Of a stretch of 64,000 nucleotides of DNA, positions 1 to 13,057 are shown piece by piece. Positions within the stretch are counted from its first letter, which is position 1. Each line of letters begins with the position of its first letter. The translations under genes were made by a program, and so were the position numbers. Below the pieces are notes generated by a model. It searched no databases. It was not told the DNA's origin and saw only the letters and a list, made by a program, of their open reading frames with translations. This stretch comes from Adiantum capillus-veneris. Its lineage: Eukaryota; Streptophyta; Polypodiopsida; Polypodiales; Pteridaceae. The DNA lies in the NCBI GenBank assembly GCA_014529385.2, contig CM043954.1, forward strand, positions 98,292,747-98,356,746, written 5' to 3'.

Positions 1-567
1 CTCGTAGCGGGTTTTACTGCAGGAAAGGTTGTCATCCCCAAAGCGTGACCAATGCGTGTAGCAGTCACTGAGTGCCCTCTTACTTTGGGAAAAAACTTGA
101 GAACCTCATGTACCATATCCATGGGAATATCAGAAGGCAGATCGGCCTCTGCTAATGCTGAATGACAGACCTAGCATATGTAGCTGCTCTTTTGATAAAA
201 CTTCTCGAAGAGAAGGATGAGGCTGTTGCAGATGGAAGTTCAAAGTGAATTTGATTTGAGTTTTTGAAGAAGGAGGCCGAGAAATTTGATGGCTCAGCAC
301 CTGTGTGATTGCCTTTTTCTTTTTCTTTTTCCCATCATCATCCTGTTCATCATCTTCCTGTTGGCTAGAAGACTCTGAGTTTGAGTCAGAGGTAGAGCCG
401 GAGTCCGCAGCTCTGTAACTCTCATCACTGTGATCAGTGGTAGATAGATCAGTGAAGCCATGGCTAGAAGTGTCTGTATCTTATTCTTCTGTAGAACTTC
501 GAGGTGTCTCAGTAGTTTTCTGTCGAGACAAAGCTTTCTTCTGAGCCCTCTTGCTTGTACCAGCCAT
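1..567 (-). pseudogene. ORFx of T1: acidic/serine-rich unknown protein, partial
   Basis: The reading frame starts at 567 with MAGTSKRAQKKALSRQKTTE. It has an in-frame TAA at 483-481, then continues open with a Ser/Asp-rich stretch (STSDSNSESSSQQEDDEQ), a lysine run (KKKKKK) and HLQQPHPSLREVLSKEQLHM. A further frame change near 140 leads into DIPMDMVHEVLKFFPKV. T3 carries a relative at 38609-39771 (HLQASNLALKDVFSQQQM). No known domain was recognised. The position downstream of pol resembles the extra ORFs of some Tat-type elements. The C-terminus is outside the window. Confidence 0.5.
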
Positions 568-769
568 CTTGAATTCTGTTTTCTTTGCTTTTCTTTTTGT
601 ACTGAATTAAGTCTGATTGACTGACTGAAGAGACGAAAATCTGCCGAAAAGACTGAGATGAAAAGCGTTGAATAGAATAACCTGTAGTTGAAGTCCTCTC
701 GATAGACTGAGGGAGGGGCGACCTGTAGTTGAATAGAGGCGATAAACTGAGGGAGGGGTGAAGGGGGTT

Positions 770-1500
770 TAGTTAGGGTCGGGGCGATAGAAGGGAGGGA
801 TGAAGGAAGGTAGGGGCGAGGGTTATTAGAGAGGGGCTGAGAGTTAAAAATTGGGAAGGGTTAGGGGGAAATAGTTGAGTAGGGGCGAGGGGGAATAATT
901 GGTAGGGGAGAGGGTGGGTGTTGAGGGGCGATGGCGAGGTGGTTAGGGCGAGGGGGTAATGTTGGGGTGGGTAGGGGCGAGGGCAAGAGAGGGGGTAGGT
1001 AGGGGCGAGAGCAAGAGAGGGGTAGGTAGGGGCGAGGGGGAGTAGGGGTAGGGTGGGTAGGGGCGAGTAGGGGGTGGGTAGCGGCGAGAGTGTGCGAGGG
1101 GGTGGGTAGGGGCAAGGGCGAGAGAGGGGTGGGTAGGGACGAGGGGGAGTAGGGGTAGGGGCGAGGGGGTGTGAGGGGAGGGTAGGGGCGAGGGGGAAGT
1201 GTGTAGGGGCGAGAGGGAAGCGCTTAGGGCGAGGGCAAGGGAGGGGTTGGTTAGGGCGAGGGGTAATTTAAAGGATAGGGGCAAGGGGGTTTAGGGTAGG
1301 GGCGAGGGGGGTTATTTTAGGGGGTAGGGGCGAGGAGTTGTCTAGAGGGTAGGGGCAGGGGTGTGTGGTGAGGGGCGAGGGGGAGTTGGTTAGGGTAGGG
1401 GCGAGGGAGGTAGAGGGTAGGGCGAGTGGGTGTGGTGAGGGGCGAGGGGAGTTGGTTAGGGTAGGGTCAAGGGAAAGTTGGTTAGGGTAGGGGCGAGAGG
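770..1500 (-). repeat. G-rich minisatellite in the T1 3' region
   Basis: About 730 bp of imperfect short units of the type GGGTAGGGGCGAGGG on the plus strand, with insertions such as GTTAGGGTAGGGGCGAG that contain TTAGGG. Unit length varies between roughly 12 and 25 bp. Open frames across it are low-complexity Pro/Ser/Thr translations and not genes. The same repeat follows family T coding sequence at 38103, 58345 and 60600. Confidence 0.9.
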
Positions 1501-1796
1501 GAAAGCCAGTAGAAAGCAGTTCTGCAGTAATCTAATGCTTAGGCCCATCAGCAGAAAGCATTCGGAATATCATACCGAGCTCCCACTCCACTTAGTAGGC
1601 AGAAGCAAAAAGCAATATAAGAAAGCAGAAAGCAGCAACAACAAAAAGAAGCTTTCTATGCAAGCAGAAATTGTTGAAGTTGTGATTAGGTAGGCAGCAG
1701 GCACTGGCGTGGTGGAATATTTAGGCTATCAGTTGCAGCAGAAGCTTCAGGTTCCGTTCTCCAGAGATGCCTTGTGGTACAATGGCAGTACCAACA
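1501..1796 (-). other. T1 3' region between minisatellite and element L
   Basis: No gene seen. The plus strand is rich in AAAGCAG-type motifs (AGTAGAAAGCAG, AGAAAGCAGAAAGCAGC). It ends at the 5-bp target duplication CAACA (1792-1796) of element L. Confidence 0.5.
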
Positions 1797-2890
1797 TGTT
1801 AGGTGCAACGGAATGATTGTTTGCGCTTTGCTCGAGATGAGTGCTCCGAACTGTGCTCAAGGTTCCTTTTGTTCTTATGAAAGGGAGAGCCTTCCGTTCT
1901 TAATGGGAAGTGCTATGTCAAAAACAAAGGGAATGGACCGAAGGCCCCACTCTCGTCGGCGAGAGTGGTCTACTTATTAATTGCACAAAGTGGTACAATG
2001 ACGATGCAATGGACTGACGCAACTTGGGACTATGCCAATGACGACGACGGTGATGACGACGATGACTTTAGGGCTGAAATCTGTGGTCTTCTATCTGCTG
2101 AATTTTGGGGCTGTTTCGGTGGCTGAAAATGACTGTTTTGGCTGCGCTTTCGAGGTCTGAATTTAGGGATCCTTTGCAACCAATTAGGGCTGAATCTGTT
2201 GTCATGTCTAATGCTGAAAACACTGCTGCATCTGCTTCAAATCAGGCTGAATATGAAAACACTGGCAGCATAGGGTAGCAGTAGCAAAAACGCTAGGCCA
2301 ATCTGATACTGCTGGTAGCGTTTGTGAAAAACGCTGGTGGTTCTGGGTCTGCTGGCGATCAAGGGATGGCTGAAAACGCTAGGGCTGTGGGGGTGCCGAT
2401 GGTATGCAAAAACACCAGGGCTAGGTGTTCGTGGAGAACAAAACGCTAGCCTGAATGTGGCGATGCTGAGGGTACTGCGGGGTTCCTACTGAGAAGGTGC
2501 CTATTGAGCATGTGCTCCTGCTACCTCTTCTGCCATTTAGTGCTAACTTGGGTTTGCTTATATATTTTCTTAGCAAAATTGCCCTACCTACTTTTGTTGG
2601 AAAGTCACTTACAAATAATAAGTGAAAAATGTCAAAAATAGGAAAAATAGGCTAAATGCACTGAAAAATTTCCCTAACTGATTCTAATGGATTCTGATGG
2701 GAATACTGATGATCATGCTGTGTGCAACCAGAGGATATGAATCTATACTAAGTGACTGGGCATACACAGTCTACGAATAGACTCACAAAAAAGTGCCAGA
2801 TCACTTCTAATCTAGACTAACTTGACTGATTGAACCCTGTTATGCTGTAGCTTGTCCACGGACACATAGGGTTGGATGTGTCACGTGACA
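1797..2890 (-). repeat. Element L 3' LTR
   Basis: 1,094 bp with TG..CA ends, about 90% or more like 5040-6195. It lacks about 65 bp that the other LTR has near 5165-5260. The minus-strand start TGTCACGTGACA is a perfect palindrome with a CACGTG core. Confidence 0.9.
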
Positions 2891-2903
2891 TCCCCTCCTT
2901 TTC
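2891..2903 (-). other. Element L polypurine tract
   Basis: Minus-strand GAAAAGGAGGGGA abuts the TG of the 3' LTR, the place and composition expected for the plus-strand primer of an LTR retrotransposon. Confidence 0.8.
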
Positions 2904-3023
2904 AAAGTGAGGTACTGGTACCGAACTGTATGGCGTCGAGGGAGATCGCCAATAGCATTCGGAATCCTGGAAGGGACTCTTCGCCGGCCCACTCTGATGT
3001 GTGGGTCGTGCGGTACTTGAACT

Positions 3024-4334
3024 TCATAAAGGTCCGCAACGCTTGCTTCTTTGGGTCGCACCGAAAGCGACAGTCTTCTGTGGCTCTTTCAATGCTTCAA
3101 CTTCGTCGAGAGTCATGCTTCTTTCTTCTTCAAGAATCTCCATGGCTGAAAATTCCTGAAACCATTTCCAACACAAAACCATGAACATACCTATTCCATG
3201 TAAAGTGAATGGAAAAAATCTCGTCTTTCTCAAAGACTGTGCATGTAATGTAGATGAACGAATAGACGGAATGACAATCCGTTCATCAAATACATACAAA
3301 CAATGAGATCGAATCTTTTCTGTTTGATCGAAATCAATCAACTATGGCAAATCACAATGTAAATGCCCATGCTTGGTGCTCATACTTTTATGTGCTCTTC
3401 CTACAAATATGTCATGCCAAGGAAGAGACATGGAATGTGACTTTCTTACATACATACTTTTCAGCTTTTCATGAATAATCCGCATACATTCGTGCTCATT
3501 CATGAGAGAAACGTGCTCAACATACAATATGTCATGCCTAGGAAAAGGGATCACATAACGATGCTGACTAAAATAGAGGAAACGATCACGAATGAAACAC
3601 TCGAACAATGCGTGCGTATCAATCACGCGAACACATAATACTTCCTGTAAGGGTTCTTTGGACCTAGGCTCGAGAGCAAGGATCGGTTCTTCGTGACTGA
3701 TCGAATCTACAACGAGGTTAGCTTCGCTAGAAAAAGCATCCACTAACACATCATCCTTGTGAACAATCACATCATCTTCATGCAAATCATCATGCTTGTG
3801 AGAAATCACATCTTGATCATGCAAATCATCATCCTTATCTTTGTCATCCAAACCATCATGTAAATCATTATCATTCAAATCATCATCATGCTTCACACAA
3901 TCATGCAAATCCTGTGTATCATGCGTTGGAGAAGAAGAGACTGAGAGAGTCTCCTTTTCCCGAATCTCTTGCTTCGGTGCCTGCACTTGAGAAAAAAGTC
4001 GCAAGAACTCTTCTCTCCTTGCTTTGATCTCGCGACCAAATTTTGCTTGTCTTGCTTTGTTCTCTGCTTGTCTTTCTGCGTCGTCTTCTACGTGTCTGCG
4101 ATCCATTTCTGCTTTTCTTTTTGCGTGTCTACGTTCCATTTCTGCTTTTCTTTCTTTGCATTCACGATCAAATTTGGCTTGTCGTTCTTTGGCTTCCAAG
4201 CGTGCTTGCTCGCTCTCACGCGCTATGGATTCCATTCTTTCTTGGTATGTGCGCTCTATGGCTGCTATTCTTGCGGCATTTCTTGCTTCGCGTTGTAAAT
4301 TATGTTCCATAAACAACAGCTCCAACTCCTCCAT
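3024..4334 (-). pseudogene. Element L ORF: coiled-coil acidic protein with one internal amber stop
   Basis: Starting at 4334 (MEELELLFMEHNLQREARN), 330 codons stay open, a TAG follows at 3344-3342, and the same frame then runs on for 105 codons to 3024. Residues about 15-125 are an Arg/Glu/Lys-rich heptad-like coiled coil with repeats such as RRHAKRKAEMDRRH. Residues about 145-200 are a degenerate Asp/His repeat (DLHD, DDLHDQDV, HKHDDLHEDDV). After that comes a globular-looking basic part, which continues past the stop. No enzyme motif, zinc knuckle or protease site was found. It could be a Gag-like structural protein or a captured host fragment; no family recognised. Confidence 0.55.
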
Positions 4335-4413
4335 TGGAGTTAGTGCAATCGGTGTGGTAGATGGGGAAGGGTGAGGGTTGGAAAACCTCCTGGTGGGGAA
4401 AGTTCTTCAAGAG

Positions 4414-4695
4414 AAGTATCCATTCCGCTTCGAGTGATGACCATTCTGAAGTCGTGGGTTCTTGTGGTCTGGGGTTCTTAAGTTCACGAGGAACTTGGGT
4501 TCTTGGGTTCTTGGTTCTTGAGGGTCTTGAGGTTCTTGAGGTTTTCATGCTCATCACCTCCAAGCGAAGTATCCATTCCGCTTCGAGTGATGACCATTCT
4601 GAAGTCATGGGTTCTTGTGGTCTGGGGTTCTAAAGTTCACGAGGAACTTGGGTTCTTGGATTCTTGGTTCTTGAGGGTCTTGAGGTTTTCTTTCG
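4414..4695 (-). repeat. 153-bp tandem duplication in element L leader
   Basis: Two direct copies start at 4414 and 4567 with AAGTATCCATTCCGC and stay alike for about 130 bp, followed by GGTTCTTGA-type short repeats. It lies between the primer-binding site and the L ORF. From 4696 to 5026 only leader sequence was seen. Confidence 0.8.
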
Positions 4696-5026
4696 CTTGC
4701 AAACCGTGTTTGAGAAGGATCTTCTCTTCACCCGAGTTCTACTCCTTTCTGTGGGTGCACCTCTTGGCGGCCTTGCGCTCACACCAAGGTTGCTTTTTCC
4801 AACCTCACATTGATTGGCCAGCCGCTCAATGCACGGTCCGCTCTCAATGAGTGAAAAGAGACACAAGGGGAGGCTGGACAAGCCCTTCTTTCTTGGGATT
4901 CCTGTCACTCTTCAACAAAACACAATTAGGAATCGACACGCCCAAGCGAACTTGGGTTCGTGCGACCTCAACAGGCAAAAAAAATTCTTGTGGTTCTTTC
5001 CTTGAGTGATACAGAACATTGCCAAA

Positions 5027-5038
5027 GCTCTGATACCA
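5027..5038 (-). other. Element L primer-binding site (initiator Met tRNA)
   Basis: Minus-strand TGGTATCAGAGC one base after the 5' LTR end at 5040, the classical complement of the plant initiator tRNA 3' end. Confidence 0.9.
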
Positions 5039-5039
5039 A

Positions 5040-6195
5040 TGTTAGGTGCAGCGGAATGATTGTTTGCGCTTTGCTCAAGATGAGTGCTCCGATTTGTGCT
5101 CAAGGTTCCTTTTGTTCTTATGGAAGGAAGAGCCTTCCGTTCTTAATGGGAAGTGCTATGATCACAAACAAAGTGAATGGACACTGTGTGTGCAAGTGTA
5201 TGATACTGAGAGATAGAGAGAGAAGAGAGATACGACACCAGAGACGTTGTAAAACCCGCCCCACTCTCGTCGGCGAGAGTGGTCTACTTATTAATTGCAC
5301 AAAGTGGTACAATGACGATGCAATGGACTGACGCAACTTGGGACTATGCCAATGACGACGACGGTGATGACGACGACGACTTTAGGGCTGAAATCTGTGG
5401 TCTTCTATCTGCTGAATTTTGGGGCTGTTTCGGTGGCTGAAAATGACTGTTTTGGCTGCGTTTTTGAGGGTTGAATTTAGGGATCCTCTACAACCAACTA
5501 GGGCTGAATCTGTTGTCGTGTCTAATGCTGAAAACGCTGCTGCATCTTCTTCAAATCAGGCTGAATATGAAAACGCTGACAGCATAGGGTAGCAGTAGCA
5601 AAAATGCTAGGCCAATTTGGTACTGCTGGTAGCGTTTGTGAAAAACGCTAGTAGTTCTGGGTCTGCTGGCGATCAAGGGATGGCTGAAAACGCCAAGGCT
5701 GTGGGGGTGCTGATGGTATGCAAAAAAGCCAGGGCTAGGTGTTGGTGGAGAACAAAACGCTAGGCTGAATGTGGCGATGCTGAGGGTACTACGGGGTTCC
5801 TGCTGAGAAGGTGCTTGTTGAGCATGTGCTCCTGCTGCCTCTTCTGCCATTTACTGCTTACTTGGATTTGCTTATATATTTTCTTAGCAAAATTTCCCTA
5901 CCTACTTTTGTTGGAAAGTCACTTAGAAATAATAAGTGAAAAATGTCAAAAATAGGGAAAATAGGCTAAATGCACTATAAAATTCCCCTGACTGAATCTG
6001 ATGGATTTTGAAGGGAATACTGATGATCATGCTGTGTGCAACCAGAGGATATGCATCTACACTAAGTGACTGGGCATGCACGGTCTACGAATAGACTCAC
6101 AAAAGTTCCAGATCACTGCTAAATCTAGACTGACTGAACCCTTGTCGTGCTGTAGCTTGTCCACGGACAGATAGGGTTGGATGTGTCACGTGACA
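5040..6195 (-). repeat. Element L 5' LTR
   Basis: 1,156 bp, direct copy of 1797-2890, begins on the minus strand with TGTCACGTGACA and ends ..CACCTAACA. The 65-bp segment missing from the other copy includes a GA-rich stretch at 5205-5230. Confidence 0.9.
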
Positions 6196-6214
6196 CAGCA
6201 ATTCGGAGTCGAAG

Positions 6215-6216
<2 letters not shown>

Positions 6217-6303
<87 letters not shown>
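6217..6303. repeat. (GA)n microsatellite, left of LINE
   Basis: About 43 perfect AG units. With the tract at 7686-7779 it brackets the LINE fragment. Confidence 0.98.
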
Positions 6304-8451
<2,148 letters not shown>

Positions 8452-9522
8452 CTAAAGAGTCAAGGCAAGTGAGTGATAGCACTTTATTCTTGATCCATTT
8501 ACCAGTGGCAAAGGAACGCTTGTCAGAGTGACTAACTGGACAGCCCCCTGTTGCAAAATCTTTTGTACCATGAATGGCCCTTGCCAGGCTGGGACCAGCG
8601 TCTTAGCTTTCTTCGGATACTTCGCTTGATAGAGTAGCAGCAGGGAACCCTGCGTTATTTTCGGCTTTTGAAGATGGCGATCATGCCACACTTTACGGCG
8701 AAGTTGCTCGGCTTGGGGAGCATGTGAAGCTAACCTCCTGCTTTCTTCTAACATTGAGAGACGAGAGAGGTTTGTTGAAGCAATCCCCGCTGTGACACGA
8801 ACACTTCCCACTCTTGCTGAACCTGAGTTGAACTCATATGGTGCAATTGCTTCTAGACCGAAAGCTAGCTGGAATAGGGTGTAGTTAGTGGTTGCCTTGA
8901 AGGAGGTGCGATAAGCCCAAACTGTGCAGAGGATAGCCTGAGCCCAAGATGTTGCATGCATGTGACAAGCTTTCTTGAGAAGCCCGATTAGCACTTTGTT
9001 AGTGCTCTCAGCCTGCCCATTTGCTCTAGGATAGTAAGAGTAAGACTTGCGATGAAAAATCTTGTAATTCGTGAGGAGTGTGGAGATTAGGTTGTTGACA
9101 AAATGACTACCTCGATCACTGGTGACTTCTAGAGGGTACCCAAACCTGTGATGATAGCCTGTGTGGCCTACAAAGCTCTGAACACCTTTCGGGTGGATGG
9201 GAGGTGGTAACTTCAAGATTGCCACGATCTTCTTTGGATCAGGTGCTAAACCTTTGGCAAACACCACATGGCCTAGAAGTGTGCCCTCAGTGACCAAAAA
9301 GTGACATTTGTTAGGATTGAGTTTTAGCTGTGCCTCTCTGCACCTGAGGAAGACAGCAGAGAGCTGAGCGAGGTGCTCCTCTAGATTTTCCATTGGGGTT
9401 GAACATTGGGCACCTGAGAAGGTCAAAAAATCATCCATGAAGATGCGAAGATGATCCGTAATAAGTAAAGGACAGAATATAAGATATATTGCTCGATTGA
9501 AGGAAGGTGGAGCGTTTTTCAA
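8452..9522 (-). pseudogene. T1 RT fused to integrase by an internal deletion
   Basis: Begins in RT (NAPPSFNRAIYLIF, catalytic box FMDDF), runs through FVGHTGYHHR and then jumps to FGYPLEVTSDRGSHFVN of the integrase core. RNase H and the N-terminal half of integrase, about 1.2 kb in T3, are missing. The joint lies at the heptamer CAGGTTT, which T3 carries at both deletion ends (near 36387 and 37557). The remaining integrase has the second Asp (TSDRG) and the catalytic Glu (NGQAESTNK) and ends LPLVNGSRIKCYHSLALTL at 8452. It cannot be active. Confidence 0.88.
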
Positions 9523-9554
9523 CCCAAACGGTATCCTAGTGTAAATAAAAATAC

Positions 9555-10658
9555 CTAGGGAGTCACAAAGGCCATTTTAAGCTGATCACCTGGATGGATG
9601 CCCAACTGATTGTATCCACTGAACCCATCCATGAAACTGTACGATACATGTCGTGCTACATCTTCAAGCACACGCTCAATGAAAGGGGTGGGGAAACCAT
9701 CTGGGACAGTTACCTTGTTCAGAGCGCGGTAATCTACGCACACACGGATTTTATTGGACTGCTTCTTGGACGCTATCACCATGGGTGATAACCACTCAGA
9801 GTGCTCCACAAGTATAATGATCCCTGCCTCTTGCATTTTTTCGAGCTCTGACTTGACAGTCTTTGCATACTTTGGGTTGAGCTTGTAAGCTCGGCCTCTG
9901 ACAGGCTTAGCCCCTTCAACTAGAGGGATAGTGTGGAGACCCAATTCTGGTGGGATCCCTTCCAAATCCTTGTAGGACCAAGCAAAAACATCCTTAAAAG
10001 AGTGTGTAAAAGAAACTACCTGATAAAGTAATACGGAATGCTCCCATAACCAAGCTGCTAAGAGGACGTGATGAGGGTTGTCAGGGTCGCCCAAGTTGAT
10101 TTTTTTGACCGGGTGAGGAGGTGTAACTGTGGAGGGTACTTCAGAAGTTGAGAAGTGAGTTGCCTCTTGGAGCTTCGAGACATCATGTGCTGGTGTTTGA
10201 TCGATTAGAAACTCCGCACTCTTCTTGTAACCATAGGGTAAATCTTCAGACACAGACATAACATAACCAATCAGCAAAGGAAATCCTCCCTCCACCTGAG
10301 GAAGACTGACCACCACAAAATCCAAGCTAAATGTGAAGTCTTGTACCATCAGAGGCACCTTCTCTACTATACCCACAGGGTAGACTGTCCTCTGGTCTGC
10401 CAATGTAACAGTGAATGGAGCAAGGCGGGTAGGCTGCAGACCTAACTCCAACATAGTAAATTATGGCATCAGATTGATCCCAAATCCACCATCCACTATG
10501 ACGCCTGAGAATTGATGCCCAAGAATAGACACAGTTAGACGAGGACTTTTGTAGTCAATGAGGGGAGTGAGGGGAGCAACTGGATATGAAATCATGTAGG
10601 ACTCCAAGGGCTGCAAAGGTAGGTGCCCACCACTAGGTCTTCCACCAGGGTACAGAGA
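9555..10658 (-). pseudogene. T1 protease and N-terminal RT
   Basis: Protease active-site segment DGGFGINLMP lies near 10490-10470 and is followed by an in-frame stop. From 10454 the frame is open for 299 codons: protease C-half to GGFPLLIG, then a deletion joining to SEDLPYGYKKSAEF, then RT with KPVRGRAYKLNPKY, IRVCVDYRALNKVT and SFMDGFSGYNQLGIHP. DGG in place of DTG/DSG is usual in plant Tat relatives. A frame break at about 9540 separates it from the rest of RT. Confidence 0.85.
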
Positions 10659-12400
10659 CTAGATCATGGAAAGGGTGTCACTTCTAAAATTTGCATCAAA
10701 TTGAAGCATGTCGTACAGTGACACTTGCTGAAAGGTGTTTTTCAAGATAGACTCTGGTGTAGGCTTCACTTCTGTGATTAGATCTTGCTCTAGTATCTTA
10801 AGCTTTTGCAAGTCCTCTACTGCTTCCATGAAAGCACCATCAATATCTGATAGAAGAGAGGTAGGTTGGCTCTTGACACTACCTGTTGGTTTGTCAGCTA
10901 CGAAGGGAGTTTGACTCATTTGTGTGACAGGAGATAGAAAAATTTGACCGCCAGGGAGGCTGAGGCCAAGAGCAGCTCTCCCTGCACACCAGCCGGCTCT
11001 TCCACTTGCTTCAACCCATCTCGAGAGGCAATTACAAGAGTGGAAGGCGGGGCCTGTGGAATGGTGCTTTCTGTGATGAGGTTAAGCTTTGGGAATGTAA
11101 ACTCCTGCTGGTTCTGGTTTGTGCTTGCAGATGTGGATGCTCGTTGTTTTGGGCAGTCTTTACTATAGTGATCCTTAGCTTGAGGACAATGTAGGCAAGG
11201 AGAGGACCCTTCTGGCAACGAAAATTTGCTCTGATAATGTCCATACTCCCCGCACCTGTAGCACAAAATTGGCCTATTGGAGGGGCGAGGTGGTCTCTGC
11301 CCTTGCTGCATGGGACCGGAATGCTGACGTGTAGAAGCTTTGGGAAACTGAAGGAGTACTAGCATGATGAAAGCTAGGGGATGCAAAGTTGTTGTGCATA
11401 CCTTGCTGCATAGGAGGTGTTGTCAGTAGAGGTGGAAACGGGTTTTGATGGCCATAGGGTGAGACCATGTTGGATGCAGGTGCTAACCCTTGTTGGAGAG
11501 AAGGACCTAGACTTTGTTGTATTTGCCGCAATCCCTTGATATAGTAGCAATCCTTGTCTTCGTGTCCAGATTTTTCGGAGAAGTGGCAATAAGCCCGAAG
11601 GGGACAGTCCTGTGGAGGATGTCTTGGAGATCGACAAGAGTTGCACCATACCATAGCTTTAGTCTCCTGCTGAGACCGAAGCTCTTCTAGCTCTGTCTTG
11701 ATTTGATCCAAAGCCTCAAGATGTGGTGGTTTCCCTTGTCTAAGAGAGATTGATTTCTCTTCTTGGAGAGCGCGTTGTAGTTTTAGGGCTTCAAGTTCTT
11801 TGCGCAAAGAAGTCAATGGATCAACATGACTTTTCGAAAACACAAAGGGAGTCTCTATGTGAGGGGGGTTGGTGAACAGCTTCCTAGCCCCCTCTATCCT
11901 AGTAATAGCTGCGATGAACTCCTCCAGAGTGGCGTCGGGTCGGAGACTCTCTCGGAGTTTTTGCTGAGAAGTTTTGGGAAGCACCTTCTCTACCCACTTC
12001 TTAACCATAAATTCACTGGGTTGCTGGGAAAGCTTGGCAACCAGAGACTTGGTTTTTGTCAAAGTTCTGCAAAAGTCTCCTCTGGCTGGAGCACCATGTT
12101 GGCCAACTAATCCAAAACCTTCTCCTGATAGACACCTGGCCTGGATGCTGCACAGAACTGTTGTCTTAAGGCTGCCCAAGTTGCAAATGGTTCTCTGCAA
12201 ATTGGCTGTACCATTTGTCTGCTAAACCATCCAAGGTAGATGGAAAGAGTACCAAATAAGCATCCTCTCTATTAAGACCACGACCCGTATAGAGAGATAG
12301 AAACCTCCTTGCATGGTCGTCAGCATCTTCTGAAGAGAGTCCTTCGAAGGTGGGGAACTTGATGTTCACCTTGGCCAAAACACTTGCCAAAGCCTCCATG
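10659..12400 (-). pseudogene. T1 gag (three frames), with zinc knuckles
   Basis: Starts near 12399 with MEALASVLAKVNIKFPTF, followed by the capsid-like part (EDADDHARRF, LADKWYSQFAE) and frameshifts near 12180 and 11280. The C-terminal part holds zinc knuckles: CNSCRSPRHPPQDC, CHFSEKSGHEDKDC with its second Cys changed to Ser, CYRCGEYGHYQSK lacking the final Cys, and CLHCPQAKDHYSKDC. A last open stretch 10919-10659 (SLLSDIDGAFMEAVEDLQ, ILKNTFQQVSLYDML) links Gag to protease. T5 has the same protein in one frame. Confidence 0.85.
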
Positions 12401-12599
12401 GCCCCTTGCTCAGGAGACCGTTGCTCAATAGCCTGTTGTAGCAGAATAGGAGAGAGCTTTACTGGAGAGGGTGATCTGGAAGATGTGGAACCGGATGGAG
12501 GAATGGGCGATGTGGTATGTGGAGGTATGGGTTATGAGGTGGATGGACTTCTACTAGGTACCAAGGGTCGTCTTCTGTTGTAGTACTACAGAGGACTGG

Positions 12600-12969
12600 G
12601 TAGTGCGCTTTGACGCTCGACTGACCGCCTTGTATATGTCATGCAACGACCACCAATCCAACCAAGCTTTGGGCAAGAAAACCTTGAACTGGTTGAAGAC
12701 TGGTCTAGACTACTAGACCAGGCAAGTGACTAGACCCGGACTATAGACCCGGACTAGACCAAGGACGAGGAGGACTAGACCAAAGTCGAGGAGGACTACA
12801 CCAAGGACGAGGGCTGGTTGGCGAGGGCTGGTTGGACCAGGGCGAGAGATGACTAGGGCAAGAGAGGACGAGACCGGTTGGACCAGGGCGAGAGGAGAAC
12901 ACTGCAAGGCAAGGTAGGCGAAGCTAGATAGACCTAACTAGCTTCAAGATTTGTACCTCACAGAGAGTG
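12600..12969 (-). repeat. T1 leader with degenerate CTAGTCC repeats
   Basis: The plus strand shows repeated GACTAGACC and ACCAGGGCGAGA units (12690-12900). Counterparts lie at 32280-32460, 43080-43310, 51100-51210 and 55070-55280. No gene seen. It lies between the primer-binding region and gag. Confidence 0.75.
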
Positions 12970-13056
12970 AGATTTCAGTTGAGGTCCCACCGTAATCGCC
13001 AAAATGAGAGCACGATTTCAGTTGAGGTCCCACCGTAATCGCCAAAATGAGAGCAC
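12970..13056 (-). repeat. 43-bp tandem duplication at T1 primer-binding region
   Basis: GATTTCAGTTGAGGTCCCAC.. occurs twice, 43 bp apart, directly after the LTR end. On the minus strand the unit contains TTTTGGCGATTACGGTGGG, the candidate tRNA-primer site, so the site is doubled. The matching tRNA was not identified. Confidence 0.85.
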
Positions 13057-13057
13057 C

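Larger units (their letters stand above)
1797..6195 (-). mobile_element. Non-autonomous LARD-like LTR retrotransposon L
   Basis: Two direct LTRs of about 1.1 kb flank a 2.15-kb interior. On the minus strand the 5' LTR ends next to an initiator-Met tRNA primer-binding site (TGGTATCAGAGC, 5038-5027), and a purine tract (GAAAAGGAGGGGA, 2903-2891) precedes the 3' LTR. Flanks carry CAACA (1792-1796) and CAGCA (6196-6200), a 5-bp target duplication with one change. There is no gag or pol; the interior has one coiled-coil ORF. Such elements depend on a relative for reverse transcriptase and integrase. Confidence 0.88.

Noticed and set aside
861-1284. Two overlapping minus-strand ORFs rich in Pro, Ser, Thr and Leu
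   Set aside because: They are translations of the G-rich minisatellite in different frames; openness follows from base composition.
770-1500. CRISPR array or telomere
   Set aside because: Units are short, directly adjacent and variable, without unique spacers. TTTAGGG occurs only inside longer different units and the array lies inside a transposon.
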